In this document: positions 24,959 through 34,089 of the stretch, piece by piece | How positions within the stretch are numbered: position 1 is the stretch's first letter | Layout of the letters: every line of letters begins with the position of its first letter | NCBI RefSeq assembly: GCF_014644495.1 | Contig: NZ_BMKU01000009.1 | Span: 1-64,000, forward strand | Direction of reading: 5' to 3' | Length of the DNA: 64,000 nucleotides | Origin: Pseudarthrobacter polychromogenes | Lineage (GTDB): Bacteria; Actinomycetota; Actinomycetes; Actinomycetales; Micrococcaceae | The notes under the pieces: model-generated | Databases searched by the model: none | Told to the model about the DNA's origin: nothing | Seen by the model: only the letters and a program-made list of their open reading frames with translations | Program-made: the position numbers and the translations under genes

Positions 24959-26089
24959 ACCGGCGCGGAAGATCTCCGGAGCGGGCCGGGTGCCGGTGGC
25001 CAGATCCGCAAGGATCCGGCCGATGACGGGGGTGAACTTAAACCCGTGGCCCGAGAATCCGGCGCCGATCACCACGGGGCCGATCCGGTCCAGGACGAAG
25101 TCCTCGTCCGGGGTGGTGGTGTAGGTGCAGCTGACCGCCTCGAAGGAGTCCGCGTCCACCCCGGGCAGCCATGTCCGGGCGTACTCCTGGAGGGCGGCAA
25201 GCTGCACAGGCTCCGGAAGGAAGGACCGCCGGTCCGGATCCACCACGGGGCCCACTCCGTGCCAGCCGGCCTTAATTCCCTCACCCGGAGTCTGCATCCC
25301 GTACACAGGGGAATACCAGCCCTTGTAGTCCGCGCCCGCCCCCGGATAGTGGTTGAAACCAGGCCATGCTGCTCCCGGGTCCGTGACCCGGAAGTGCGCC
25401 GGCTGTTCCTGGGTGACGCGCAGCTGCGGAATCCGCAACCCGGAGCCGTTGGTGACCGCCCCGCCCAGGAGTTTTTCCGTCCAGCCGCCGGCCGTCACCA
25501 CCACCTGCGCCGCGGCGAGCACCTCCGTTCCGGCTGCGGACTCCACAACCAGCCGGACGCCGTCGTCCATGACCTGGAAGTCCACCACCTTGGTGTGGTG
25601 CCGCATCTCGGCGCCGCGGGCCACGGCGAGCCGCTGCATGGCAGGGAGGGCCGCATCAGGGTTGAGCTGGCCGCCGTCGGGCAGGTGGAGCACCTGCTGG
25701 TCGAAGCGGATGCCGCGCCAGCGCTCGGCGGCCTCTTCGGGGTGGAGGAATTCCGCGCGGATCCCGGCCTGTTCCAGGGCGGCGGCAACGTCGGCGAACA
25801 GCGGCTCAGGCCCGTGGTTGACCACCCCCGTGCGCGCCAGCAGCTGTTCCCCGCTTTCCTCCTCGAGCTCGTCCCAGAGGGCAAGCCCCTCGGCCAGCAT
25901 GGCCACGTACTCGGGCCGGTGGTAGCCCGGGTTCAGGTTGCGGGTGGTGCCGTGGGAGGCCCCGATCCGGTGCCCGGGCCCGAACTGCTCCACCAGCGTC
26001 ACCTGCCGGCCGCGGCGCGACAGCGCCCACGCGGCCGCCGAGCCCATCGCCCCGCCGCCGATCACCACGGTGTCCACAACTGTTTCCAT
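24953..26089 (-). CDS. Monomeric sarcosine oxidase / N-methyltryptophan oxidase family flavoenzyme
   Basis: A 378-residue FAD enzyme. The dinucleotide-binding motif is TVVIGGGAMGSAAAWALSRRG at the N-terminus. Cys321 in SCTYTTTPDEDFVLD occupies the place of the cysteine that holds FAD covalently in this family. The closing GFSGHGFKFTPVIGRILADL contains the conserved Lys of the flavin region. Such enzymes oxidise secondary amines such as sarcosine to glycine, formaldehyde and peroxide. GGAGGGCTG precedes the ATG at 26089. It lies 13 bases after the AEC transporter gene, probably co-transcribed. Sarcosine is the end of betaine breakdown, but the bet operon is 10 kb away, so the substrate is open. 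Confidence 0.88.
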   Translation of the reverse strand: METVVDTVVIGGGAMGSAAAWALSRRGRQVTLVEQFGPGHRIGASHGTTRNLNPGYHRPEYVAMLAEGLALWDELEEESGEQLLARTGVVNHGPEPLFADVAAALEQAGIRAEFLHPEEAAERWRGIRFDQQVLHLPDGGQLNPDAALPAMQRLAVARGAEMRHHTKVVDFQVMDDGVRLVVESAAGTEVLAAAQVVVTAGGWTEKLLGGAVTNGSGLRIPQLRVTQEQPAHFRVTDPGAAWPGFNHYPGAGADYKGWYSPVYGMQTPGEGIKAGWHGVGPVVDPDRRSFLPEPVQLAALQEYARTWLPGVDADSFEAVSCTYTTTPDEDFVLDRIGPVVIGAGFSGHGFKFTPVIGRILADLATGTRPAPEIFRAGR

Positions 26090-26102
26090 CAGCCCTCCAG
26101 GG

Positions 26103-27029
26103 TCAGGTCAGCAGCAGCGCCACGCCGATCATGGCCGGCACTGCCACCACGGTGGTTATCAAAACGGTGTCCTTGGCCACGGTAAGGCCGGTCTTGTAGC
26201 GGCTGGCGGCCACAAAGACATTCTGCGCGGTTGGCAGCGCGGCGGTCACGACGACGGCGAACAGGATGTGGCCCTCCAGCCCCAGCAGGAAGCGGGCCAA
26301 GAGATAGGCAAGCACCGGCTGGACGCCGAGTTTGAAGGCGCTGGCAAGGAGCGTGTCCATGCGGCGGCCCGCGGACGCCTGCAGCGGGCGGGTGCCGTTC
26401 AGGCTCATGCCGAACGCGATCAGCATGGCGGGAATCGCCGCGCCGCCGATCAGGTGGATCGGCTCCATGACCAGTTCCGGGATCTGCCAGCCGGTGCCTG
26501 CCACCAGCAGGCCCAGCGCCGAGCCGACGATCATGGGGTTCCGCACGATCATTACGAGGAAGGTCAGCGGCGTGGTGCGGTGGCTGCTGGTGCTTGAGTC
26601 CAGGAGCATCAGGAACAGCGGCGTGAAGAAGGCGAGCTGGAAGATCAGGAGCGGCGCCACGTAGCTGGCGTCGCCCAGCACGTAGACCGCGATGGGAATG
26701 CCCAGGTTGGCCGAGTTGACCAGCGAAGCCGCCATGGAGGACATCAGCGACTCGGGAAGCGAACGTTTGAGCCAGAACTTGGCAATGGCAAAGAAGATCG
26801 TGGCCGTGGCGATGGCGGACACCGCCGCTACCAGCAGCGGAGCCGCGAAGACTTCGGCGAGGCGCGCCTTGCTGAGGGTTTCAAAGAGCAGTGCCGGGCT
26901 GGCGACGAAAAACGTGAGGGAGCTCAGCACCTGCCGGGCGTTGTCACCCAGGATCTTCTGCCGGCCCACGAACCAGCCCACCAGGATGATGCACCACACC
27001 ACAAAGAAGCCGGCCAGCACGCCTAGCAT
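26103..27029 (-). CDS. AEC (auxin efflux carrier) family transporter
   Basis: A 308-residue membrane protein with two five-helix halves. Family traits are the opening VLAGFFVVWCIILVGWFVGRQ, VNSANLGIPIAVYVLG in the first half and AIPAMLIAFGMSLNG in the second. Bacterial AEC members carry malate, other carboxylates or amino acids. It lies between panD (51 bases upstream on the same strand) and the sarcosine-oxidase-like gene (13 bases downstream). The neighbours hint at an amino-acid-like or beta-alanine-related substrate, but this is a guess. Confidence 0.88.
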   Translation of the reverse strand: MLGVLAGFFVVWCIILVGWFVGRQKILGDNARQVLSSLTFFVASPALLFETLSKARLAEVFAAPLLVAAVSAIATATIFFAIAKFWLKRSLPESLMSSMAASLVNSANLGIPIAVYVLGDASYVAPLLIFQLAFFTPLFLMLLDSSTSSHRTTPLTFLVMIVRNPMIVGSALGLLVAGTGWQIPELVMEPIHLIGGAAIPAMLIAFGMSLNGTRPLQASAGRRMDTLLASAFKLGVQPVLAYLLARFLLGLEGHILFAVVVTAALPTAQNVFVAASRYKTGLTVAKDTVLITTVVAVPAMIGVALLLT

Positions 27030-27080
27030 GGCACAGCCCGCAGGGCGCGGCGGAGCAGGGGACCGGGGCTCACGCTCCGG

Positions 27081-27506
27081 TTACAGTGCGGCGTTGTTAA
27101 GTGCGAAAGGGGGGCGCAGCAAGCCCGGGGTAAGGCCCTCGGCGGGGTCGTTCCCCAGTTGGATCACGCGGTTGTTTTCGTCCACGTGGACCACCCTGGG
27201 CTCGTAGCTCTTGGCTTCCTCGGTGGTCATCTGCGCGTAGGTAATCAGGATGACAATGTCGTTTTCCTGCATCAGGTGGGCCGCGGCCCCGTTGATGCCA
27301 ATGACGCCGGAGCCGCGCTCGCCGGCAATGGTGTAGGTCTCAAGGCGGGAGCCGTTGGTCACGTCCACGATGGACACCAGCTCACCCGGCAGGATGTCGG
27401 CGGCCTCGAGCAGGTCCAGGTCGACGGTGACCGAACCTACGTAGTGCAGGTCAGCGTGAGTGACGGTGGCCCGGTGGATTTTGGACTTGAACATTGTTCG
27501 ATTCAT
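27081..27506 (-). CDS. panD: Aspartate 1-decarboxylase
   Basis: A 141-residue pyruvoyl enzyme making beta-alanine from aspartate for pantothenate and CoA. The proenzyme cleavage site Gly24-Ser25 is in YVGSVTVD; Ser25 becomes the pyruvoyl group. Other conserved pieces are [18 protein letters not shown], the Lys9 region, Tyr in [22 protein letters not shown], and [11 protein letters not shown]. It is slightly longer than the E. coli enzyme (126 residues) because of a C-terminal tail. No strong ribosome site is seen before the ATG, and ATG 27494 (MFKSK) is an alternative. No panB or panC is nearby. Confidence 0.96.
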   Translation of the reverse strand: MNRTMFKSKIHRATVTHADLHYVGSVTVDLDLLEAADILPGELVSIVDVTNGSRLETYTIAGERGSGVIGINGAAAHLMQENDIVILITYAQMTTEEAKSYEPRVVHVDENNRVIQLGNDPAEGLTPGLLRPPFALNNAAL

Positions 27507-27614
27507 AACGGCTTTAGTCTAGCGGCGGGGGCCCTGCCGCGCAGTGACGCAGGAAACACTTGCGCAGGGAGGACCGGAGTTCCGGGGTGCAAGGACACGT
27601 TCGACGGCGGCCGG

Positions 27615-28529
27615 TCACCCGGCGACGTCCCCCGCCACTGCTCCTGCCGTGGCTGCAAGGGTTTCCCGGGCAGCCAGGATGGCGGGGCGCTTTGCGCTGG
27701 AGCGGCGGACCGAGGTGAAGACGGTGCGCCGCGGCTTCCCCGGCAGATCCAGGAGCCGGGCCGTGGTGTCCCGGCCGGTCCACACCAGGTCCGGCATCAG
27801 CGCCACGGCGTTGCCCGACTCGATGAGCCGGATCTGGGCCTGGAGATCAGCGGTCTCATAGCGCACGTCGGGTTCGAACCCCGCACTCCGGCAGGCCTGC
27901 TCAGCCCAGTGCCGCGACGCGGCACCCCGCGGCTCCATCACCCAGGCGAGTTCCGCGGTGTCCTCGATCGAGGAGATGGCGGGGCCGCCGTCGGACGCCG
28001 GCGGAACGGCGAGCCGGATGGCATCGGTGGTCAGCTTGACCCTGTCCAGCTCGGGATAACGGGGGGCGGCATGGCCCGGATACTGCTCGGCAATGACGAG
28101 GTCGAAATCGCGGGCCCAGGTTTCGTGGAGGGCGGTCTCGGGCTCCCGCTGGATCATCTCGATCCGGACCTCGGGGTAGGTGCGGGACATGCGCGTGAGT
28201 GTTTCCGGCATGAGGGCGAGGGCTGCCGACTGGAAAACGGCAATCCGGACGGTGCCGGTGACCGTTGTCAACGATGCCGCCAGGTCCGCCTCGGCCTGCT
28301 CCATGGTTTCCAGCAGGCTTGCGGTATGCGCCACGAGGACTTCGGCCTGGGGCGTGAGCTGCACCCGGCGCCCCGTCTTGCGGAGCAGCTCGACGCCTAC
28401 TTCCTTTTCCAGCAGGGCAAGCTGCTGGGAGACCGACGACGGGCTGTACTGCAGTGCCTCCGCCACCTCCGCGAGGGTCCCCCTGATGCTGAGTTCACGG
28501 AGTAGACGGAGCCGGCGGACGTCAAGCAT
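27615..28529 (-). CDS. LysR-family regulator, probably of proline uptake and breakdown
   Basis: A 304-residue regulator. The N-terminal winged helix is LDVRRLRLLRELSIRGTLAEVAEALQYSPSSVSQQLALLEKE, followed by the linker and the periplasmic-binding-like effector domain. It is transcribed away from an APC permease, and a shared motif (CTAAC-N9-TTAGAA-N7-CTTTATCT) lies in front of both that permease (20 bases from this gene's start) and putA. This arrangement is typical of a LysR controlling its neighbours and itself. The effector is not visible; proline is inferred from putA. Confidence 0.85.
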   Translation of the reverse strand: MLDVRRLRLLRELSIRGTLAEVAEALQYSPSSVSQQLALLEKEVGVELLRKTGRRVQLTPQAEVLVAHTASLLETMEQAEADLAASLTTVTGTVRIAVFQSAALALMPETLTRMSRTYPEVRIEMIQREPETALHETWARDFDLVIAEQYPGHAAPRYPELDRVKLTTDAIRLAVPPASDGGPAISSIEDTAELAWVMEPRGAASRHWAEQACRSAGFEPDVRYETADLQAQIRLIESGNAVALMPDLVWTGRDTTARLLDLPGKPRRTVFTSVRRSSAKRPAILAARETLAATAGAVAGDVAG

Positions 28530-28548
28530 AGGGAAATCCTTACCGAAA

Positions 28549-28583
28549 CTAACGAATATAGGTTAGAAGTAGTCACTTTATCT
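28549..28583 (+). promoter_or_regulatory. Probable LysR operator/promoter of the permease gene
   Basis: CTAAC (28549) and GTTAG (28562-28566) form a dyad; TTAGAA begins 14 bases after the start of CTAAC and CTTTATCT 27 bases after. The same three elements with identical spacing occur before putA at 30369-30403. Lies between the divergent LysR and permease genes. Confidence 0.75.
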
Positions 28584-28684
28584 AACGCAATCCCGCTTGC
28601 ATACTGTTGGGACCGAGTTACCCCCGTCACAAGCGATTCTTCGCGCGCGCCGTGACGGGGTCGCACCCCAAGCAGGAGTTCCTG

Positions 28685-30148
28685 ATGAGCACTAGAGATA
28701 TGACCCAGTCGATCATGCGGCGCAAGCCCATTGACGACATTGAAGAAGAGAACAAACACAGTGGCCTCTTTAAGTCACTCGGGCTTTGGCAGCTTACGGC
28801 GATCGGCGTAGGCGGCATTATCGGCGTCGGCATCTTTTCCCTCGCGGGACTGGTGGCCGCCGGCAGCGAGAGCACACCCGGCGTGGGGCCCGCGGTGCTG
28901 ATCTCCTTCCTGGTGGCAGGCCTTGCGTCGGCCGCCGCTGCTTTGTCCTACGCGGAATTCGCGGGCATGATTCCCCGCGCAGGGTCCGCCTATACCTACG
29001 GATACGTGGCGCTTGGCGAGATCATCGGCTGGTTCATCGGCTGGGACCTCCTGCTGGAGTACATCGCCATCGTGGCGGTGGTTGCCATCGGCATTTCCGG
29101 CTACTTCGACGCCTTCCTCTCGGGAATCGGCATCAACATGCCCATCTGGATGACGTCCACCGCTGACGAAGGCCGGGGCGGCATCGTCAACATTCCGGCC
29201 ATCGTGGTCTGCCTGATCGTGACCTGGATCCTGTCCCGCGGCACCAAGGCCTTCGGCCGGTTCGAACTCGTGGCCGTTGCCATCAAGGTCATCCTCATCC
29301 TCTTTATCATCGGACTGGGTGTCTTCTACATCGACACCAACAACTACAACCCGTTCATGCCCAGCGGCTTCGGCCCGGTCCTGGCCGGCGCGGCCACGGT
29401 CTTCTTCGCCGTCTTCGGCTACGACGCCATGAGCACCGCGGCGGAAGAGGCCAAGGACGGCAAGAAGCACATGCCCAAGGCCATCATTCTTTCCCTGATT
29501 ATTGCGATGCTGCTCTACGTGGCGGCCACCCTGGTGCTGACCGGCATGCAGAACTACAAGGACATTGACCCCACGGCCGGTTTTGCCTCCGCTTTCACGG
29601 GTGTGGGCCTGCCGGTGATTGCCACCATCATCTCGGTGTTCGCCGTCCTGTCCATCCTGACCGTGATGCTGACCTTCCTCCTGGGCGTTACCCGCGTCTG
29701 GTTCTCCATGAGCCGCGACGGCCTGCTGCCCGGCTGGTTCTCCAAGACGGACCGCCACGGCACCCCGCAGCGCGTCACGTGGATTGCCGGCGTCGCCTCC
29801 GCCCTGCTGGCAGGCGTGTTCCCCATCAAGGCTGTTGCCGACCTGACCAACATCGGCATCCTGGCCGCGTTCGTCGTCGTCTGCTTCTCGGTGATCGTGT
29901 TCCGCTACAAGAAGCCGGATGCGCCCCGGACCTTCCGCCTGCCGTTCATGCCGTTCATCCCGGCCTTCGGTGTCCTGGCGTCGGCATTCCTGATGTTCCA
30001 GCTGCACTGGGAAACCTGGGCGCGGTTCGGCGTCTGGCTCCTTGTTGGCCTGGCGATCTACTTCTTCTACGGAAAGAAGCACTCGCTGATGAACCCCAAC
30101 AGCCCCCGGCATGAGGAGATCGTGGAGATGCACCGCCCCCTCGTCTGA
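28685..30148 (+). CDS. APC amino-acid permease, probably for proline
   Basis: A 487-residue transporter of the CAT/YfnA-like branch with 12 helices. Signature parts are GLWQLTAIGVGGIIGVGIFSLAG, GPAVLISFLVAGLASAAAALSYAEFAGMIPRAGSAYTY and FFAVFGYDAMSTAAEEAKD. The start chosen is ATG 28685 with AGGAG at 28674-28678; an open frame from 28607 covers the promoter and is not used. A shared promoter motif links it to putA, 320 bases downstream, so proline is the best guess for substrate, although family members usually carry basic or broad-range amino acids. A strong terminator built from repeat units separates it from putA. Confidence 0.87.
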   Translation: MSTRDMTQSIMRRKPIDDIEEENKHSGLFKSLGLWQLTAIGVGGIIGVGIFSLAGLVAAGSESTPGVGPAVLISFLVAGLASAAAALSYAEFAGMIPRAGSAYTYGYVALGEIIGWFIGWDLLLEYIAIVAVVAIGISGYFDAFLSGIGINMPIWMTSTADEGRGGIVNIPAIVVCLIVTWILSRGTKAFGRFELVAVAIKVILILFIIGLGVFYIDTNNYNPFMPSGFGPVLAGAATVFFAVFGYDAMSTAAEEAKDGKKHMPKAIILSLIIAMLLYVAATLVLTGMQNYKDIDPTAGFASAFTGVGLPVIATIISVFAVLSILTVMLTFLLGVTRVWFSMSRDGLLPGWFSKTDRHGTPQRVTWIAGVASALLAGVFPIKAVADLTNIGILAAFVVVCFSVIVFRYKKPDAPRTFRLPFMPFIPAFGVLASAFLMFQLHWETWARFGVWLLVGLAIYFFYGKKHSLMNPNSPRHEEIVEMHRPLV

Positions 30149-30150
30149 CT

Positions 30151-30330
30151 CCCGGACGCTCTATCACCTAACGTCGCTTTACCCCGGACGCTCTATCACC
30201 TAACGTCGCTTTACCCCCGGACGCTCTATCACCTTCCTGTGGAGGGTGATAGAGCGTTTCCGTTTTTCCCGCATCAAGTGGGAGAGCGTCCGGGAATTTG
30301 CGGCGTTAAGTGAGAGAGCGTCGGGTGGGG
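30151..30330. repeat. 32-bp-phased repeat array 2 (three inverted units, then three direct units)
   Basis: Inverted units have ACGCTC at 30156, 30188 and 30221 (spacing 32 and 33), with the shared stretch GGACGCTCTATCACCTAACG. Direct units have GAGCGT at 30252, 30284 and 30316 (spacing 32 and 32), for example ATCAAGTGGGAGAGCGTCCG. The two sets meet head to head at the loop 30238-30240. The core matches array 1 at 125-456. No coding frame crosses it. Confidence 0.88.
30221..30264 (+). terminator. Terminator formed by the innermost inverted pair of repeat array 2
   Basis: The 17-bp stem (ACGCTCTATCACCTTCC against GGAGGGTGATAGAGCGT, one G-T pair) closes a TGT loop and is followed by TTCCGTTTTT. 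It lies 73 bases after the permease stop codon and should end that transcript. Confidence 0.88.
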
Positions 30331-30361
30331 GAAGGGGCAATCCGGCGATGTGCAATAGTTC

Positions 30362-30403
30362 ATCTTTTCTAACCTGTATTGCTTAGAAAAGATCGCTTTA
30401 TCT
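30362..30403 (+). promoter_or_regulatory. Probable LysR operator/promoter of putA
   Basis: A perfect 11-bp inverted repeat, ATCTTTTCTAA (30362-30372) and TTAGAAAAGAT (30383-30393), has a 10-base centre. It includes CTAAC-N9-TTAGAA and is followed by CTTTATCT at 30396, matching the permease promoter at the same spacing. The putA start lies 67 bases downstream. Confidence 0.78.
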
Positions 30404-30470
30404 TATGTGACTGGAAGCTCATACTGGTGGATAAGACCTCCTTGAACCCCAGGAAAGAACGAGAAAAGCC

Positions 30471-33400
30471 ATGACCCACATTGCAATGGAACCGGCAGTC
30501 GCCACCGGAACTGCGCCCCGGACTGTCGATGTCGACGTGCCCCAGGCCAAGGCATTGGCCAACGAAGCGGTGGCACTGGTCCGCCATTGGCTGACCGAGG
30601 CATCCAAGGTTCCCGTGGACGCTTCTGCCCAGCAGCTCGCCGGCGTCCTGAAGGACCCCAACGGCCTGGAGTTCACCGTTGGCTTCGTGGACGGCGTGGT
30701 CCGCCCCGAGGACCTGAACGTCGCCGCACGAAACCTCGCCGCTCTGGCCCCCAAAGTCCCGGCCTTCCTGCCCTGGTACATGCGGAGCGCCGTGGCACTT
30801 GGCGGAACCATGGCCCCGGTCCTGCCGCAGGTTGTCATCCCGGTCGCGCGAAAGGTCCTGCGCGAGATGGTGGGCCACCTGATCGTTGACGCCACCGACG
30901 CCAAGCTGGGACCTGCCATTGCCAAGATCCGCAAGGACGGCATCAAGCTGAACGTCAACCTCCTGGGTGAAGCCGTCCTGGGCGAGCACGAGGCCTCCCG
31001 CCGGCTCGAGGGCACGCACACGCTGCTGGCACGTCCCGACGTCGACTACGTCTCCATCAAGGTCTCCTCCACGGTGGCCCCGCACTCGCCATGGGCCTTC
31101 GACGAAGCCGTTGAGCACGTCGTCGAGAAGCTCACCCCGCTGTTCGAGCGGGCAGCGTCATTTCCCAAGGCCAAGTTCATCAACCTGGACATGGAGGAGT
31201 ACAAGGACCTGGACATGACCATCGCGGTCTTCACCAGGATCCTGGACAAGCCCCAGTTCAAGAACCTTGAAGCCGGCATCGTGCTTCAGGCCTACCTTCC
31301 GGACGCACTCTCCGCCATGATCCGCCTGCAGGACTGGGCCGCTGAGCGCCGCGCCAACGGCGGCGCCGCCATCAAGGTCCGCGTGGTGAAGGGCGCCAAC
31401 CTGCCCATGGAGCAGGTGGAAGCCTCCCTCCACGACTGGCCGCTGGCAACGTGGGGAACCAAGCAGGACTCGGACACCAGCTACAAGAGCGTCATCAACT
31501 ACTCCCTGCACCCGGAGCGGATCAAGAACATCCGGATTGGCGTGGCCGGCCACAACCTGTTCGACATCGCCTTCGCCTGGCTCCTTGCCAAGCAGCGCGG
31601 CATTGCGGATACCGCACCGCAGAGTATCGAGTTTGAGATGCTGCTCGGCATGGCGCAGGGACAGGCCGAGGCCGTCAAGAAGGACGTCGGCTCGCTCCTG
31701 CTCTACACGCCGGTGGTGCACCCGGCCGAGTTCGACGTCGCCATCGCCTACCTGATCCGACGCCTCGAAGAGGGCGCCAGCCAGGACAACTTCATGTCCG
31801 CCGTGTTTGAACTCAGCGAGAACGAATCGCTGTTCGAGCGCGAAAAGCAGCGTTTCCTGTCCTCCCTCGACGCGCTGGACAACAGTGTCCCGCCGGCCAA
31901 CCGCCAGCAGGACCGCAACCTCCCGCCGCAGCCCCTGCCGCACGACTCGTTCAAGGACACCCCGGACACCGACCCGTCGTTGCCGGCCAACCGCGACTGG
32001 GGCCGCGCCATCCTGGAGCGCGTCCCGTCCTCCACGCTCGGCAGCGCTGCCGTGGAAGCCGCGTTCATCAACGACGAAGCAAAGCTGAACGACGCCATCA
32101 CTACCGCCGTCGAAAAGGGCAAGGCCTGGGGCGCGCTCTCAGGCGCCGAACGTGCCGAGATCCTGCACCGCGCCGGCGACGTCCTCGAAGCCCGCCGCGC
32201 CGACCTGCTCGAGGTCATGGCCAGCGAGACCGGCAAGACCATCGATCAGGGCGACCCGGAGGTCAGCGAAGCTGTGGACTTCGCCCACTACTACGCCGAG
32301 TCCGCACGGAAGCTGGACAAGGTCGACGGCGCCACGTTCGTCCCAGCGAAGCTCACCGTAGTCACGCCGCCGTGGAACTTCCCGGTCGCCATTCCGGCCG
32401 GGTCCACCCTCGCCGCGCTCGCCGCCGGCTCCGCCGTCGTCATCAAGCCTGCCAGGCAGGCCGCCCGCAGCGGCGCCGTGATGGTCGAAGCACTGTGGGA
32501 GGCCGGCGTTCCCAGGGATGTGCTCACCATGGTGCAGCTCGGTGAAAGGGAGCTGGGCAAGCAGCTCATCAGCCACCCGGCTGTCGACCGGGTGATCCTC
32601 ACCGGCGGCTACGAGACTGCCGAGCTGTTCCGGTCCTTCCGCCAGGACCTGCCGCTGCTGGCCGAGACCAGCGGCAAGAACGCCATCATCGTCACCCCCA
32701 GCGCGGACTTGGACCTGGCAGCCAAGGACGTGGCCTACTCCGCGTTCGGCCACGCCGGCCAGAAGTGCTCGGCCGCCTCACTGGTGATCCTGGTGGGCTC
32801 CGTGGCCAAGTCCAGGCGCTTCCACAACCAGCTGATCGACGCCGTCACCTCCCTGAAGGTGGGCTACCCGGAGGACCCCACCAGCCAGATGGGGCCGATC
32901 ATCGAGCCCGCCAGCGGCAAGCTCCTCAACGCCCTTACCACCCTGGGCGACGGGGAAAACTGGGCCGTTGAGCCGAAGAAGCTGGACGGCACCGGCCGGC
33001 TCTGGAGCCCGGGCGTGCGCTATGGCGTCAAACGCGGCTCCTACTTCCACCTCACCGAATTCTTCGGGCCCGTCCTGGGCGTGATGACCGCCGACACCCT
33101 GGAAGAGGCCATCGATCTCCAGAACCAGATCGAGTACGGCCTCACCGCCGGGCTGCACTCCCTGAACTCCGAGGAACTGGGCGTCTGGCTGGACAGTATC
33201 CAGGCCGGAAACCTCTACGTGAACCGCGGCATCACGGGTGCCATTGTGCAGCGGCAGCCGTTCGGCGGCTGGAAGAAGTCAGCCGTCGGTGCAGGAACCA
33301 AGGCCGGCGGACCCAACTACCTGGCAGGCCTGGGCGACTGGGCCCCTGCCACAAGCACCGCGGAGGCCGGCATCACCCACGCGGGCGTGCGCCGCATCCT

Positions 33401-33977
33401 CAACGCGGCCGGCTCCGCCCTGGAACCCGCTGAGCTCGAGTCCGTCCAGCGTGCGCTCGCCTCCGACGCGCAGGCCTGGGCAGACGAGTTCGGTACCGCG
33501 AAGGACGTCTCGGGACTCAGCGCGGAACGCAACATCTTCCGCTACCGCAGCCTTCCCGTGACGGTGCGCCTGTCCGAGGGTGCGCCGCTGGCGCACCTGG
33601 TCCGGACCGTGGCGGCCGGCGTGCTTGCGGGTTCGGAGCTGACCGTCTCCACCGCCGTCGAGCTTCCCGCCCAGCTGCGCCCGGTGCTGATTGCCCTGGA
33701 CATCGAGGTGACGGTGGAGTCCGACACCGACTGGCTGGTTTCGGCAGGCAGGCTCGCGGCGGTGGGCAAGCTGTCCAATGGCCGCGTGCGCCTGATCGGC
33801 GGCACCGCCGCGGCCCTGGCAAAGGCCGCCGGGGGACGCCCCGACCTGGCAATCTACGCGCACCCGGTGACCGAAGCGGGCCGCGTTGAGCTGCTGCCCT
33901 TCCTGCACGAACAGGCCGTCAGCATCACCGCCCACCGCTTCGGCACCCCCAACCACCTCTCGGATGCCCTGATCTAG
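30471..33977 (+). CDS. putA: Bifunctional proline dehydrogenase / glutamate-semialdehyde dehydrogenase
   Basis: An 1168-residue PutA-type enzyme that converts proline to glutamate. Residues ~80-430 are the FAD-dependent proline dehydrogenase barrel (LEGTHTLLARPDVDYVSIKV, FINLDMEEYKDLDMT, RVVKGANLPMEQVEAS). Residues ~510-980 are the NAD-dependent aldehyde dehydrogenase: TPPWNFPVAIPAGSTLAALA, the active-site LAETSGKNAII Glu, and the nucleophile Cys in FGHAGQKCSAASLVI. The C-terminal ~180 residues form the extra domain of long PutAs. No N-terminal ribbon-helix-helix is present, so it does not repress its own gene; the LysR at 27615-28529 is the likely regulator. The operator dyad lies just upstream, and a bidirectional terminator follows. 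Confidence 0.95.
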   Translation: MTHIAMEPAVATGTAPRTVDVDVPQAKALANEAVALVRHWLTEASKVPVDASAQQLAGVLKDPNGLEFTVGFVDGVVRPEDLNVAARNLAALAPKVPAFLPWYMRSAVALGGTMAPVLPQVVIPVARKVLREMVGHLIVDATDAKLGPAIAKIRKDGIKLNVNLLGEAVLGEHEASRRLEGTHTLLARPDVDYVSIKVSSTVAPHSPWAFDEAVEHVVEKLTPLFERAASFPKAKFINLDMEEYKDLDMTIAVFTRILDKPQFKNLEAGIVLQAYLPDALSAMIRLQDWAAERRANGGAAIKVRVVKGANLPMEQVEASLHDWPLATWGTKQDSDTSYKSVINYSLHPERIKNIRIGVAGHNLFDIAFAWLLAKQRGIADTAPQSIEFEMLLGMAQGQAEAVKKDVGSLLLYTPVVHPAEFDVAIAYLIRRLEEGASQDNFMSAVFELSENESLFEREKQRFLSSLDALDNSVPPANRQQDRNLPPQPLPHDSFKDTPDTDPSLPANRDWGRAILERVPSSTLGSAAVEAAFINDEAKLNDAITTAVEKGKAWGALSGAERAEILHRAGDVLEARRADLLEVMASETGKTIDQGDPEVSEAVDFAHYYAESARKLDKVDGATFVPAKLTVVTPPWNFPVAIPAGSTLAALAAGSAVVIKPARQAARSGAVMVEALWEAGVPRDVLTMVQLGERELGKQLISHPAVDRVILTGGYETAELFRSFRQDLPLLAETSGKNAIIVTPSADLDLAAKDVAYSAFGHAGQKCSAASLVILVGSVAKSRRFHNQLIDAVTSLKVGYPEDPTSQMGPIIEPASGKLLNALTTLGDGENWAVEPKKLDGTGRLWSPGVRYGVKRGSYFHLTEFFGPVLGVMTADTLEEAIDLQNQIEYGLTAGLHSLNSEELGVWLDSIQAGNLYVNRGITGAIVQRQPFGGWKKSAVGAGTKAGGPNYLAGLGDWAPATSTAEAGITHAGVRRILNAAGSALEPAELESVQRALASDAQAWADEFGTAKDVSGLSAERNIFRYRSLPVTVRLSEGAPLAHLVRTVAAGVLAGSELTVSTAVELPAQLRPVLIALDIEVTVESDTDWLVSAGRLAAVGKLSNGRVRLIGGTAAALAKAAGGRPDLAIYAHPVTEAGRVELLPFLHEQAVSITAHRFGTPNHLSDALI

Positions 33978-33998
33978 CAGCGGGGGCCCTGAGGCAAG

Positions 33999-34042
33999 AA
34001 AAAGGCTGGCCGACCACCACTAGGTGGCCGGCCAGCCTTTTT
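33999..34042. terminator. Bidirectional terminator between putA and the zinc-ribbon gene
   Basis: AAAAAGGCTGGCCG-A-CCACC pairs with GGTGGCCGGCCAGCCTTTTT, giving a ~19-bp stem with A and T runs at the two feet, so it can act on both strands. Confidence 0.9.
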
Positions 34043-34089
34043 GATGCCTGGTGTCCGCGCCTGTTGCGCGGCTGGAGACCTCGCGTTAG

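Noticed and set aside
24953-26089. Sarcosine oxidase as a member of the choline/betaine operon
   Set aside because: It is 10 kb from betBA, in another transcript, and substrate is not certain; only a loose metabolic link can be stated.
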